A DNA stretch of 64,000 bases from Gammaproteobacteria bacterium (GCA_024640305.1 JAHEFG010000009.1:1-64000); one strand, 5' to 3'. Numbered from the stretch's first letter, positions 1-8,584 are shown. Notes: generated by a model from the letters alone, not told the origin. A program made the numbers and translations.

Positions 1-19
1 AATCTCTCCGGGCGCGCCA
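1..19 (+). tRNA. 3' end of a tRNA, probably tRNA-Arg (partial)
   Basis: Bases 1-3 fit the end of a T loop, 4-8 (CTCTC) the 3' side of the T stem, 9-15 (CGGGCGC) the 3' side of a 7-bp acceptor stem, 16 (G) the discriminator and 17-19 an encoded CCA. The acceptor sequence and discriminator G match what I remember of bacterial tRNA-Arg with a GCGCCCG 5' strand (CCG anticodon type). The 5' part and anticodon lie outside the window, so the isotype is an inference. A Rho-independent terminator follows 6 bases later, as expected for a tRNA transcription unit. Confidence 0.72.
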
Positions 20-25
20 AATGAC

Positions 26-52
26 AAAGGGTCCCCATCGGGGGCCCTTTTT
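26..52 (+). terminator. Rho-independent terminator after the tRNA
   Basis: An 11-bp stem (one T-G wobble) runs from 26-36 to 40-50 with a 3-base loop, followed immediately by a T run to 52. It sits just downstream of the tRNA 3' end and ends that transcript. Confidence 0.85.
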
Positions 53-94
53 CATTTTGGGTGTTCTGGATGACGATGAGGACTGCTGTTCGAC

Positions 95-112
95 AAAACG
101 CGTCAGCGTTTT
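95..112. terminator. small symmetric hairpin, possible second terminator
   Basis: AAAACGC (95-101) and GCGTTTT (106-112) form a perfect 7-bp inverted repeat with a 4-base loop. The stem itself carries the A and T tracts, so it could terminate transcription in either direction. The rest of the gene-free stretch 53-333 shows nothing I can identify. Confidence 0.35.
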
Positions 113-347
113 AGACGCCGCAGGCACCCCGAAGAGATGACGAGAATAGCGAGGGATTAGCCTCTCCGGAGGCGATAACACGTGTATCCCGAGCGAAATT
201 AGCGTATGAGTACTGCGCTAAATACGTTGTTCGGGCGACCCGTCGTAAGCTCATCGAAGACTGTCATAGGTAGACGATGTCGACCTGGTCCTTTTATTTG
301 CAGCAGCATTTCCTCATGAACGATTTCCAGTAACAGGAGCGAATATT

Positions 348-1382
348 TTGCAAGAGATCACTGTTTGGTTCCTTATTGCGTTTTGCGTGAGCCAGTCGGC
401 AATGTTCTCAGGCTTGAACTTGGCATTTTTCAGCCTGAGCCGACTACGGCTGGAAGCAGAGGCTGACCATGGCAATACGGCCGCCAGGAGAATTCTGGTA
501 TTGCGCCGCGACTCGAACTTCCTGCTGACCACGATACTGTGGGGGAACGTAGGCATTAATGTATTGCTCACGCTGTTATCAAGCTCCGTACTGGCGGGTG
601 TAGCAGCTTTCCTGTTTTCTACGGTCATCATCACTTTTTTCGGAGAGATCATTCCTCAGGCGTATTTCTCGCGCCACGCGATGAAAATGGCGACTCGCCT
701 TTCTCCCGTACTTCGGTTCTACCAGTGGTTGCTTTATCCAGTAGCAAAGCCGTGTGCTCATATGCTGGATAAATGGTTAGGCAAAGAAATGATCGAGTAC
801 CTGCGTGAGCGAGACCTAAAGAGGATATTGGCAGCGCATATCAGCGCAGAAGATGCTGATGTCGAGCACATAGAGGGTATCGGCGCGCTGAATTTTCTCG
901 AAATTGATGATCTGACGATCGCCGAAGAAGGCGAAATTGTCGATCCGGCAAGCATTGTCGCCCTGCCGATGACCCTGGATTTACCTATTATTCCCAAGGT
1001 GACAGACCCGACAAATGATTCTTTTGTTCAAAAGGTACAAGCGTCCGGGAAAAAATGGGTGATCCTGACTGGCGACGATGACCAGCCAAAGTTACTGCTC
1101 GATTCGGACAGCTACCTGCGAAGCGTGTTTATGCAGGAATCCCTTGATGACCCTTACAATCATTGTCATCGACCAATTATCCTCAAGAATCCAAAAACCA
1201 CGCTCGATGTCGTGATTAAGAAGATGAAACAAAGTCAGCCCGATGACACTGATGAAGCGATAAAGAAGGACATAGTATTACTCTGGCACGATGTGAGGCG
1301 CGTAGTTACAGGCGCAGATATTCTGGGACGCCTGCTGGACGGGATAGTAACGCCGGAACACGCTGCCCGGCAGCTGGACTGA
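348..1382 (+). CDS. DUF21/CNNM-domain membrane protein (CorC/HlyC-like family)
   Basis: A 344-residue inner-membrane protein. Residues 1-150 contain three to four hydrophobic segments and motifs typical of the DUF21 (CNNM) transmembrane domain: an early FSG turn near residue 21 and an FFGEIIPQ-type stretch near 98-105. Family members are linked to Mg2+/Co2+ or other cation efflux. The C-terminal half is soluble and would correspond to the regulatory CBS region, but it diverges and I cannot see clear CBS repeats. The start is TTG at 348, supported by AGGAG at 334-338; no ATG start is better placed. It stands alone between the tRNA terminator and the zinc group. The ion transported is not known. 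Confidence 0.8.
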   Translation: MQEITVWFLIAFCVSQSAMFSGLNLAFFSLSRLRLEAEADHGNTAARRILVLRRDSNFLLTTILWGNVGINVLLTLLSSSVLAGVAAFLFSTVIITFFGEIIPQAYFSRHAMKMATRLSPVLRFYQWLLYPVAKPCAHMLDKWLGKEMIEYLRERDLKRILAAHISAEDADVEHIEGIGALNFLEIDDLTIAEEGEIVDPASIVALPMTLDLPIIPKVTDPTNDSFVQKVQASGKKWVILTGDDDQPKLLLDSDSYLRSVFMQESLDDPYNHCHRPIILKNPKTTLDVVIKKMKQSQPDDTDEAIKKDIVLLWHDVRRVVTGADILGRLLDGIVTPEHAARQLD

Positions 1383-1559
1383 GCTTCCATAGTTCAGAAC
1401 CGATAATGTCTGCGTGAAACCGCTATTCAGGATGTACTTTTCCATCGTTGGGTCGTGGCTGGAAACCCATCGAACTAGGGAGCAGGCACTCCGAACCGGC
1501 GGTTACAGACCTAGGGCGTCTGCTTCAGTGCAGCGGCTCGCCAATCACTTTCAGCGTTA

Positions 1560-1595
1560 TTAATCGCCAGATTGTCTTGGTGTTACAATTGTCAC
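1560..1595 (+). promoter_or_regulatory. candidate promoter with an overlapping Zur-like dyad
   Basis: A possible -35 (TTAATC, 1560-1565) and -10 (TACAAT, 1584-1589) are separated by 18 bases. The -10 lies inside a dyad GTtACAATTGTcAC (1582-1595), symmetric at all but one base pair. Repressor sites of Fur/Zur type overlap promoters in this way, and the half-sites resemble GTTAYA/TRTMAC of gammaproteobacterial Zur boxes. It stands about 60 bp upstream of the DUF2946-like gene that opens the zinc-uptake group. Regulation by Zur is an inference. The rest of 1383-1655 shows no gene. Confidence 0.42.
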
Positions 1596-1655
1596 TAGAC
1601 TGGCCGCAACGAATGATCAAGCTGTTCGGTCGTGTGATCGAATCGCAGAACCGTG

Positions 1656-1937
1656 ATGAAAATGTCAATAAATCGTCAAAACTGTATTGCTTTGCTGCTG
1701 ATGTTGTTGATCAGCCACGCGGCAATGACGATTCACATTACCACACACAATGTCGCTGACCAGACGAGCTGCAAGTCCTGTACGGGGCACGCAAACCCGG
1801 TACATGCAATTCCGCCTTCCGCAACTGAAACGCTGCGGCCAATCCCTTACAAGATAGGCGTTGATACTACCCTTCCCGTCGCGCGAGCGGTGGAGCCCAA
1901 CTCTTACAGGGAACGAGCACCACCCACCCTTACCTGA
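1656..1937 (+). CDS. small exported protein, DUF2946-like, zinc-locus associated
   Basis: A 93-residue protein with an N-terminal hydrophobic stretch (roughly residues 11-25) followed by a mature part with a CxxC pair (SCKSC) and two histidines. Short proteins of this shape (DUF2946 family) are often found beside Znu or TonB-dependent metal genes in Proteobacteria. It precedes the porin-like and znuAB genes in the same direction and sits just behind a candidate Zur-type dyad. Two in-frame starts lie close together (GTG 1653, ATG 1656) and a third ATG at 1662; no strong ribosome site picks one. The family assignment rests on size, signal and context and is tentative. Confidence 0.55.
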   Translation: MKMSINRQNCIALLLMLLISHAAMTIHITTHNVADQTSCKSCTGHANPVHAIPPSATETLRPIPYKIGVDTTLPVARAVEPNSYRERAPPTLT

Positions 1938-2010
1938 CTTTTGATTCGGCGGCCGGAAGCTTCTGCAGGCGATCGGCATGAACTTTTCAGATTTGGCAAG
2001 AGGTGGTGCT

Positions 2011-3330
2011 ATGAGCATCAGACTGAGCGGCATTGCACTTTGTGTAATTGCTTCTTTATTTTCTAACAATGCATCAGCGCAAAGCAGTGAAATCGAGTCG
2101 CTGCGGATCGCGATTGATGAATTGCGCGCAGATTACGAGTTGCGTATCTCGGCACTCGAACAAAGACTGGCTGCTGCCGAGCAGGTTCAGGTGGCAGCGG
2201 TTGCGTCTGAGTCGCGTAGCGGCGGGGTAAATTCCGCATTCAACCCCGCGATCGGCGTGATATTTCAGGGCCAGGCCTGGAGTTACGCGAATAACCCCGA
2301 GGACTATTATGTGCAGGGTTTTCCCCTGGGTGGCGAGGCCGGGCCGTTTGAGGAGGGGCTCGCGATCGGTGAGACCGAGATAAACATCAGCGCCAATGTT
2401 GATGATAAGTTTACAGCGTGGCTAACAGCACCGCTGGTTATTGAGGATGGTGAAGCTGGTATCGAGGTTGAGGAAGCGTGGCTTGAGACCACGGCATTGC
2501 CTGCGGGCTTTTCTGTGCGTTTCGGCCGGTTCTTCTCCGGCATCGGCTACCTCAACAACAAGCACGCACATTCATGGGACTTTGCGGATCAGCCGCTGCC
2601 ATATCAGGTTTTTCTCGGTGACCAATATATCGACGACGGTGTGCAGCTTCGCTGGATTGCACCGACAGATTTGTATGTTGAGGCGGGCACCGAAGTGCTT
2701 AGAGGGGGCAATTACCCGGCCGCAGGAGCGGAAAAGTCAGGGTTCGGCAGTAACAGCCTTTTCCTGAATGTCGGCGGAGATATTGGCAGCGATGTCAGTT
2801 GGCTCGCTGGCATTTCGCATCTAAGAGCACAGAGTATTGACAGAGAGTCTGGCGACGAAAGTGATGCCTTGTTGTTCAGCGGCGACTCGGACACAACGAT
2901 TGCGCAGTTCGTCTGGAAATGGGCACCGAACGGAAACTGGAAGCAACGCAATCTTGTCATTCAAAGTGAGTTGATCTGGCGCTCGGAGAAGGGCGACTAC
3001 TCGTTACCGGGCCAGTTGCCACAGGCCTATGATGGCGATCAACGAGGTTGGTATTTGCAGGCAGTCTATCAACCGTTCCCGCGATGGCGATTCGGCACTC
3101 GCGTGGACAGCGTGTCCATGGATGACATCGGAGCGGTATTCGATGGCACTCTCCTCGCGGCGCCGATTGATGACCCGATGCGGTACAGCCTGATGACTGA
3201 CTGGTCGAACAGCGAGTTCAGCCGCCTGCGACTGCAGTACACGCGTGACGAGGCTGGGCCGGCCGATGAGCATCAATGGGGGCTGCAATACATATTGAGT
3301 ATTGGCGCTCACGGCGGACACAGCTTCTAG
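2011..3330 (+). CDS. outer-membrane porin-like protein of the zinc-uptake group
   Basis: A 439-residue protein with a clean signal peptide (residues 1-24, cleavage after NASAQ), a short coiled coil (about 27-55) with heptad leucines, then a long stretch of alternating, aromatic-rich beta strands ending close to a C-terminal Phe, as in outer-membrane beta barrels. Proteins with this coiled-coil plus barrel layout commonly precede znuA in Proteobacteria and are thought to let zinc or a zinc complex cross the outer membrane. I infer the same role here from the position 17 bp before znuA. The start at 2011 is chosen because AGGTGG precedes it and it begins the signal peptide; an upstream ATG at 1978 would bury the signal. 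Confidence 0.7.
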   Translation: MSIRLSGIALCVIASLFSNNASAQSSEIESLRIAIDELRADYELRISALEQRLAAAEQVQVAAVASESRSGGVNSAFNPAIGVIFQGQAWSYANNPEDYYVQGFPLGGEAGPFEEGLAIGETEINISANVDDKFTAWLTAPLVIEDGEAGIEVEEAWLETTALPAGFSVRFGRFFSGIGYLNNKHAHSWDFADQPLPYQVFLGDQYIDDGVQLRWIAPTDLYVEAGTEVLRGGNYPAAGAEKSGFGSNSLFLNVGGDIGSDVSWLAGISHLRAQSIDRESGDESDALLFSGDSDTTIAQFVWKWAPNGNWKQRNLVIQSELIWRSEKGDYSLPGQLPQAYDGDQRGWYLQAVYQPFPRWRFGTRVDSVSMDDIGAVFDGTLLAAPIDDPMRYSLMTDWSNSEFSRLRLQYTRDEAGPADEHQWGLQYILSIGAHGGHSF

Positions 3331-3346
3331 AACCGGGAGATTTGAG

Positions 3347-4243
3347 ATGAGCAAGTTTTTCACAACACTGGTTCTGGCGTTGCTGTCATTCGCATCGCAG
3401 GCAGACATCAGAATATTCGCCTGCGAACCGGAATGGGCGATGCTCGCAACGGAGATAGGGCGGGACAATGTCGATACCTATAGCGCGACTACTGCCTTGC
3501 AGGATCCACATTACATACAGGCACGACCCAGCCTGATCGCGAAGGTACGACAGGCGGATCTCGTCATATGCAGTGGCGCGGAGCTCGAAATTGGCTGGCT
3601 GCCGGTACTACTGCAAAAGGCCAACAATCGAAAGGTAATGCCGGGTACGCCTGGGTACTTCGAGACCAGCAGTATGGTCGAGCGATTCGACGCGACAAAA
3701 AACGTCGATCGGGCAGCCGGAGATATCCACCCGTTGGGAAACCCGCACGTGCAGGCTAACCCGCATAACATCGCCCAGATTGCGGTAGCGCTTGCGCAAC
3801 GCATGGGCGAACTCGACGCCGAAAATGCCGCGGTGTATCAAATGGGGTTAACCGATTTTTCACAGCGTTGGGGCGAGGCGATCAAGAACTGGGAGGCGAG
3901 AGCGGAGCCACTGAAGGGCAAGCGCGTGATTACTCACCACAAGTCCTGGGTGTACCTGGAACGGTGGTTGGAGCTGGTAGAGGTTGCAAATCTTGAAGCA
4001 GTTCCCGGATTGCCGCCGACAGCCGGGCACCTCAGCCAGTTGGTATCGAGGTTCGAACACGGTGGCGCAGATTTCATCATTCGATCGCCTTACCAGGATG
4101 ACCGTGCCTCGTCGTGGCTGTCGGAGCGCACCGGTATACCGGCGCTCGAGGTGCCGCTGACAGTCGGTGGAACGGATCGCGCAACAGACTTGTTCAGTTG
4201 GTTCGACGACATCATCAACATATTACTGGGGGCATCGAAGTGA
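3347..4243 (+). CDS. znuA: zinc ABC transporter, periplasmic substrate-binding protein ZnuA-like
   Basis: A 298-residue cluster A-I metal-binding protein. A signal peptide (1-19) ends at ASQA. Metal-ligand signatures are visible: DPH near residue 53-55, NPH repeats near 130-140, and a THHKSWVYL segment near 200. The acidic/His-rich loop found in many ZnuA proteins is absent, so Mn2+ or another metal cannot be fully excluded. Start 3347 is preceded by GGGAG and begins the signal peptide. The stop overlaps the znuB start by 4 bases, so the two are translationally coupled. It delivers zinc to the ZnuB permease. The likely control is the Zur-like dyad at 1582-1595. Confidence 0.86.
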   Translation: MSKFFTTLVLALLSFASQADIRIFACEPEWAMLATEIGRDNVDTYSATTALQDPHYIQARPSLIAKVRQADLVICSGAELEIGWLPVLLQKANNRKVMPGTPGYFETSSMVERFDATKNVDRAAGDIHPLGNPHVQANPHNIAQIAVALAQRMGELDAENAAVYQMGLTDFSQRWGEAIKNWEARAEPLKGKRVITHHKSWVYLERWLELVEVANLEAVPGLPPTAGHLSQLVSRFEHGGADFIIRSPYQDDRASSWLSERTGIPALEVPLTVGGTDRATDLFSWFDDIINILLGASK

Positions 4244-5007
4244 CTCTGGAGTTGCTGGATTGGACAATCATCGGCCCTGCCTTCGTAGCTGGTCTGATCG
4301 TGCTAAGTACTCACGTACCGTTGGGTCATGAAGTCCTGAAGCGTGGCATCATTTTTATCGATCTCGCCATCGCTCAAATTGCCGGGCTCGGTGTTATCGC
4401 AGCCCACAGCATGAATTGGGAACAAGACGGGCTTGAAGTGCAGATTGCCGCTGTCAGTGCAGCATTGATCGCTGCCATCGGCCTTAACTGGACTGAAAAA
4501 CGCTGGCCCAGGCAACAAGAACCGCTTATCGGCATCCTTTTTATACTTGCTGCGACAGGCGGCATTTTGTTGCTGACAGGAAACCCGCACGGCAGCGAAC
4601 ATCTGAAAGAACTCCTGGTTGGGCAGATTCTGTGGTCGACCTGGGAGTCGCTGCTGCCGGTTGCGGGATTGTATGCTGGCTTGTTGCTGTTCTGGTTTAC
4701 GCTTGGTGAACGTTTCGGTGCGTTGGGTTTCTACGTGATCTTCGCGATCGCGGTAACTGCATCTGTGCAGATTGTCGGAATTTACCTGGTGTTCGCTAGC
4801 CTTATCATTCCGGCGCTGGCGACCCGATCCATGAACCGGGGCAGGCGATTACTTCTCGGTTACGGTATTGGCGCGTTGTCCTATCTTGTAGGAATCATGC
4901 TGTCAGCAATATTCGACTTACCTACTGGCGCAATCGTGGTTTGGGCTATGGCGGCGGTAGCGCTTATTATCGGTTTGCTCCTGCCGAGCAAGAGCCGTGC
5001 ACGGTAA
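4240..5007 (+). CDS. znuB: zinc ABC transporter permease ZnuB-like
   Basis: A 255-residue polytopic permease (about 7-8 hydrophobic segments) of the ABC-3 family. It has the family features STHVPLGHEVL near the N-terminus, IDLAIAQIAGLG near 40-52, and a conserved YLVFASLIIPALATR segment near 180-197. Translation starts at GTG 4240, overlapping the znuA stop. A longer upstream reading frame overlaps znuA heavily and lacks support. The ATPase ZnuC is not in the locus nor anywhere in this window, which is unusual because znuC normally sits next to znuB. The partner ATPase must be encoded elsewhere or be shared. Confidence 0.84.
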   Translation: MTLELLDWTIIGPAFVAGLIVLSTHVPLGHEVLKRGIIFIDLAIAQIAGLGVIAAHSMNWEQDGLEVQIAAVSAALIAAIGLNWTEKRWPRQQEPLIGILFILAATGGILLLTGNPHGSEHLKELLVGQILWSTWESLLPVAGLYAGLLLFWFTLGERFGALGFYVIFAIAVTASVQIVGIYLVFASLIIPALATRSMNRGRRLLLGYGIGALSYLVGIMLSAIFDLPTGAIVVWAMAAVALIIGLLLPSKSRAR

Positions 5008-5067
5008 ACTGATGATGCAGTTCGCTCCTGTTCCCATGGAGCGGTCAGCCAAAGGATTACGCCGCTA

Positions 5068-5850
5068 GTGCCGATTTCGATATTTGCATGGCCCGGAGCT
5101 GTCGCTATTGGTGTGAGCCTTGGTCTGTTGGGATCCGGCGGGTCCATTCTCACGGTTCCAGTGCTCGTCTACCTGATGGGGCAGGAAGAAAAAGTCGCGA
5201 TTGCCGGGTCGCTGTTCATTGTCGGCAGTATTGCCCTGGCGGGAAGCATGCAATACCTCAGGGTGGGGTTTATTGACTGGCGTAATGTTGTGATTTTTGG
5301 TGTTCCGGGGATGGTGGGCACTTACCTCGGCGCACTTAGTGCCGCTTATGTATCAGGTATTATTCAGTTATCTCTTTTCGCCGTCGTAATGCTGCTCGCG
5401 TCGTACATGATGCTCAGGCCGATGAAGCTGGACCAGACCAGGCATGCGCCCAGGGCATCCTGGAAAATAGCAACGGATGGATTATTGGTTGGCGTTATTA
5501 CCGGGCTGGTTGGTGTTGGCGGTGGTTTCCTGATCGTGCCGGCTCTCGCATTATTAGGTGGCTTGTCCATGCACAGGGCGGTCGCGACAAGTCTTGTCAT
5601 CATTGCCTTGAAATCCTTCAGTGGCTTCTACAAATACCTGGATGTACTGGACAAGCAGAACCTGCAGCTGGACTGGCCGGCCCTGGTGCTTGTGACAGGA
5701 CTGGGCGTCGCGGGAAGTTTCGCGGGCGCGAAGATTGCGCATCGAGTGCCGCAACATAAACTCAAGCAAGGTTTCGGCGTGTTTCTCGTCGTCATGGGAG
5801 TCTACATTCTTTACCGTTCGCTACCGGAGGCGCTAGGCATTGCCGCCTGA
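5068..5850 (+). CDS. sulfite exporter TauE/SafE family permease (first copy)
   Basis: A 260-residue inner-membrane protein with two homologous halves. Each half carries the glycine-rich signature of the family (GLLGSGGSILTVPVL near residue 13-27, GLVGVGGGFLIVPAL near 145-159). TauE/SafE proteins export sulfite, sulfoacetate or related sulfur anions. It starts at GTG 5068 with AAAGGA 11 bases upstream and is followed after 18 bases by the DUF442-SQR fusion, so the two are probably co-transcribed. In context it may remove sulfite or thiosulfate made by sulfide oxidation. The exact anion is unknown. Confidence 0.85.
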   Translation: MPISIFAWPGAVAIGVSLGLLGSGGSILTVPVLVYLMGQEEKVAIAGSLFIVGSIALAGSMQYLRVGFIDWRNVVIFGVPGMVGTYLGALSAAYVSGIIQLSLFAVVMLLASYMMLRPMKLDQTRHAPRASWKIATDGLLVGVITGLVGVGGGFLIVPALALLGGLSMHRAVATSLVIIALKSFSGFYKYLDVLDKQNLQLDWPALVLVTGLGVAGSFAGAKIAHRVPQHKLKQGFGVFLVVMGVYILYRSLPEALGIAA

Positions 5851-5868
5851 GCCGGGGAGTTCCAGACC

Positions 5869-7602
5869 ATGAATATCAAAAAATTATCGCCACGGTTTTT
5901 CGTGTCGGAGCAAATTACAACCGCAGATCTTGGCGTTGCTTCGGCCCAGGGCATAAAGACAATCATCAACAATCGTCCCGACAATGAAGCCCAGGGACAA
6001 CCCAACTCGGCCGACCTGGCAGCCGCGGCGGCAGAACTCGGTATGCAATTTGTCAACATTCCCGTAGTGGCAGGCAGACTAACGGACGAGAACATTGACG
6101 AGTTTGAGCGCGCCAACCGCACTCTTCAGGGGCCAATCCTGATGTATTGCCGTACCGGAACGCGCTCAACGTGCCTGTGGGCGTTGAACGAAGCAAAAAC
6201 CCTGGATATCAATGCGGTGATGGAGACGGCTGCCAAGGCTGGCTATGACCTGACGGCAATGCGTGCCAGGCTTATCAGTCGTTCTGCGGCAACGCCGGCC
6301 GCTGCGAGCGAATCAATTCGAAAAGCCGCATCTGCCGATAAGCACGACGTCGTAATCGTAGGCGGCGGTACAGCTGGTTTGGCGACGGCTTCGAGCATGC
6401 TGAGACGCAAGCCGGATCTGGATATCCTCCTCATCGAACCACGCGAGGCACACTATTATCAGCCAGGATGGACGCTGGTAGGTGCCGGTATTTTCGATCG
6501 CAAAAAGACCGAGCGTGCAATGGCATCGGTGATACCGGACGGCGTCAAGTGGAAACACGCGGCGGTGGCCGGATTCGAACCTGAAAACAACAACGTCGTC
6601 CTTGAAGATGGAGAGCGCATCGGTTATCGCGTCCTGGTAGTCGCCGCCGGAATCAAGCTCGATTGGGATGCTGTGGAAGGTCTTGGCGACGCGCTCGGCA
6701 AGAATGGCGTCACCTCGAACTATCGTTACGATATGGCTCCGTATACCTGGGACCTGGTGCAGGAATTGCACCAGGGCAGGGCGGTCTTTACGCAGCCGCC
6801 CATGCCTATCAAGTGTGCGGGAGCTCCGCAAAAGGCCATGTACTTGTCATGTGATCACTGGCGCCGTGAAGGAAAGCTGAAAAATATTACAGTCGAGTTT
6901 CATAACGCTGGTGGAGCCCTGTTCGGCGTATCTGACTATGTGCCGGCACTGTTAAAGTATGTCGACAAGTATGGAATTGACCTGTGCCTTAACGAAAACC
7001 TCGTTGCCGTGGACGGCCCGGCCGGCAAAGCATGGTTTGACCGAACTAATGGCGAAGGAGCTACCAGTCGCGTCGAGGTTGAATTCGACATGATGCATGT
7101 CTGCCCGGTGCAAACCGCACCAGATTTTATTCGCCAGAGCCCTTTGGCCAATGACGCCGGATGGGTCGACGTTTCTGCGGAGACTCTGCAGCACAGCAAG
7201 TTCGGCAATATATTTTCAGCCGGGGACGTTTGCTCGGCACCGAACGCCAAGACGGCTGCGGCGCTCAGGAAACAGGCACCGGTGGTGGCGGAGAACGCAC
7301 TCAAGGTGCTTTCTGGTGGCACACCTCATGCGGTCTATGATGGCTACGGTTCTTGTCCGCTGACCGTTGAACGTGGAAAAATTGTCCTGGCTGAGTTTGG
7401 TTACGGCGGCAAACATCTGCCGAGTTTCCCGCAGTGGTTAATTAACAGTTATGAGCCATCAAGGCTTGCATGGTTGTTGAAGGAAAAAATGTTGCCTGGC
7501 ATCTACTGGGAGTTGTTATTAAAAGGCAGGGAATGGTTGGTGGAGACGGAGCTACTGCCACAGGTTCCCGCACCGCGTGAACATAAAGACGCTGTCGACT
7601 AG
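5869..7602 (+). CDS. DUF442 (BLH) - sulfide:quinone oxidoreductase-like fusion protein
   Basis: A 577-residue fusion. Residues 1-135 are a DUF442/BLH domain (phosphatase-like fold, TIGR01244 type) with the active loop C94-R-T-G-T-R-S, a persulfide or rhodanese-like site. Residues 158-560 form an FAD-dependent SQR-like enzyme: dinucleotide motif GGGTAG at 165-170, and two conserved redox cysteines C316 (KCAGAP) and C412 (HVCPVQ), plus a FAD-binding SAGD near 450. SQR oxidises sulfide to sulfane sulfur and passes electrons to quinone; the BLH domain may take the persulfide product. Such fusions are known in Proteobacteria. The TauE/SafE gene upstream and the haem protein downstream suggest a sulfide-detoxification operon. 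No persulfide dioxygenase domain is present. Confidence 0.85.
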   Translation: MNIKKLSPRFFVSEQITTADLGVASAQGIKTIINNRPDNEAQGQPNSADLAAAAAELGMQFVNIPVVAGRLTDENIDEFERANRTLQGPILMYCRTGTRSTCLWALNEAKTLDINAVMETAAKAGYDLTAMRARLISRSAATPAAASESIRKAASADKHDVVIVGGGTAGLATASSMLRRKPDLDILLIEPREAHYYQPGWTLVGAGIFDRKKTERAMASVIPDGVKWKHAAVAGFEPENNNVVLEDGERIGYRVLVVAAGIKLDWDAVEGLGDALGKNGVTSNYRYDMAPYTWDLVQELHQGRAVFTQPPMPIKCAGAPQKAMYLSCDHWRREGKLKNITVEFHNAGGALFGVSDYVPALLKYVDKYGIDLCLNENLVAVDGPAGKAWFDRTNGEGATSRVEVEFDMMHVCPVQTAPDFIRQSPLANDAGWVDVSAETLQHSKFGNIFSAGDVCSAPNAKTAAALRKQAPVVAENALKVLSGGTPHAVYDGYGSCPLTVERGKIVLAEFGYGGKHLPSFPQWLINSYEPSRLAWLLKEKMLPGIYWELLLKGREWLVETELLPQVPAPREHKDAVD

Positions 7603-7664
7603 CCAGCCAAAGGAAGCAACTGGAACCGGTCGTGGCTCGGAAATGAACAATTCTGGAGGTAGGT

Positions 7665-8216
7665 ATGAAACATGAGCGATTATTAGTGTATACGTGGTCG
7701 ATCCTGCTGGTACTGTTTCTGATACCTGGAACGACTTTCTCGCAGGAAGAGGACGTGGTGCATGGTGCCGAGTTACTGGCCCCATTAAAAAAGGAGTTGA
7801 AGCAAGCGCTCATGGCCGGAATGACGGATGGTCCTTTGAGTGCGATCAGCGTTTGCAAGGAAAAAGCGCCGGCAATCGCGGCGTCTCTTGCGGTCGACGG
7901 CATCGAGATTGGGCGTACGAGCCACCGTCTCCGCAACCCGGCCAACTCGGCACCCGACTGGGTCTACCCTGTCCTCAACAGATATCTTGGCGAGGAGCTG
8001 GATCGTGCGCCAACGGTTGTTTCTCTGCAGAACAATCGGCGGGGCTACGTCGAGCCAATCATCGTGGCGCCGCTGTGTCTCGCCTGTCATGGCAAGACAT
8101 TGGCGCCTGAAGTCGCGACTCACATTAGTGAGGTATACCCGCAGGACGAGGCGACAGGATTTGACGTCGGTGATTTACGGGGTGTGTACTGGGTGGAGTA
8201 TCCTGCCGAGAAGTAA
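7665..8216 (+). CDS. DUF3365 (Tll0287-like) periplasmic haem c protein
   Basis: A 183-residue exported protein: signal peptide 1-26 (ending TTFS), then a Tll0287-like/DUF3365 domain. A single c-type haem motif CLACHG lies near residue 140, together with the family's ICEKAP-like early segment (SVCKEKAP near 62-69) and a C-terminal GDLRGVYWVEYP. Members are thought to sense redox state or gas, or carry electrons, but the function is not established. GGAGG precedes ATG 7665. It follows the SQR fusion by 62 bases on the same strand and could accept or sense electrons from sulfide oxidation. Confidence 0.78.
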   Translation: MKHERLLVYTWSILLVLFLIPGTTFSQEEDVVHGAELLAPLKKELKQALMAGMTDGPLSAISVCKEKAPAIAASLAVDGIEIGRTSHRLRNPANSAPDWVYPVLNRYLGEELDRAPTVVSLQNNRRGYVEPIIVAPLCLACHGKTLAPEVATHISEVYPQDEATGFDVGDLRGVYWVEYPAEK

Positions 8217-8241
8217 ACAAACGGAGTAAGCGGAGAAGAAA

Positions 8242-8529
8242 ATGGCGAACGAGGGCTATCACGAACCAATTGACGAACTCTCAGAAGATACGAGAGATAT
8301 GCACCGAGCAATCACTTCCCTGATGGAGGAGTTGGAAGCTGTAGATTGGTATAACCAGAGGGTTGACGCCTGCAAGGATGACGACCTTAAGGCAATCCTT
8401 GCGCACAACCGCGATGAAGAAAAAGAACACGCAGCGATGGTTCTGGAGTGGATTCGTCGTAAGGATCCGTCATTCGATAAAGAGTTAAAGGACTATCTTT
8501 TTACGGATAAACCAATCGCACATGCCTAG
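8242..8529 (+). CDS. encapsulated-ferritin (EncFtn) homologue without a targeting tail
   Basis: A 95-residue protein strongly like the ferroxidase core of encapsulated ferritin, for example the Rhodospirillum rubrum protein. Shared blocks are HEPIDELSEDTRDMHRAI, MEELEAVDWYNQRVDAC and DEEKEHAAMVLEWIRR. The metal ligands known in EncFtn are present: Glu in the EELEAVDWY helix and the ExxH of EKEH. EncFtn oxidises Fe(II) as an annular decamer inside an encapsulin shell. Here the chain stops right after the KPI that ends the folded core. The usual C-terminal encapsulin-targeting peptide is absent, and no encapsulin gene is in the window. It follows the haem protein by 25 bases. Confidence 0.85.
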   Translation: MANEGYHEPIDELSEDTRDMHRAITSLMEELEAVDWYNQRVDACKDDDLKAILAHNRDEEKEHAAMVLEWIRRKDPSFDKELKDYLFTDKPIAHA

Positions 8530-8584
8530 CGAGCGGTTGGTCATTCTGTTCGGCTTGTCAAAACTCGTCGCAAGCAACCCGCGC

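Noticed and set aside
1448-1759. 103-codon open frame upstream of the zinc group
   Set aside because: Overlaps the candidate promoter and the better supported DUF2946-like frame, with no signal, family or ribosome site.
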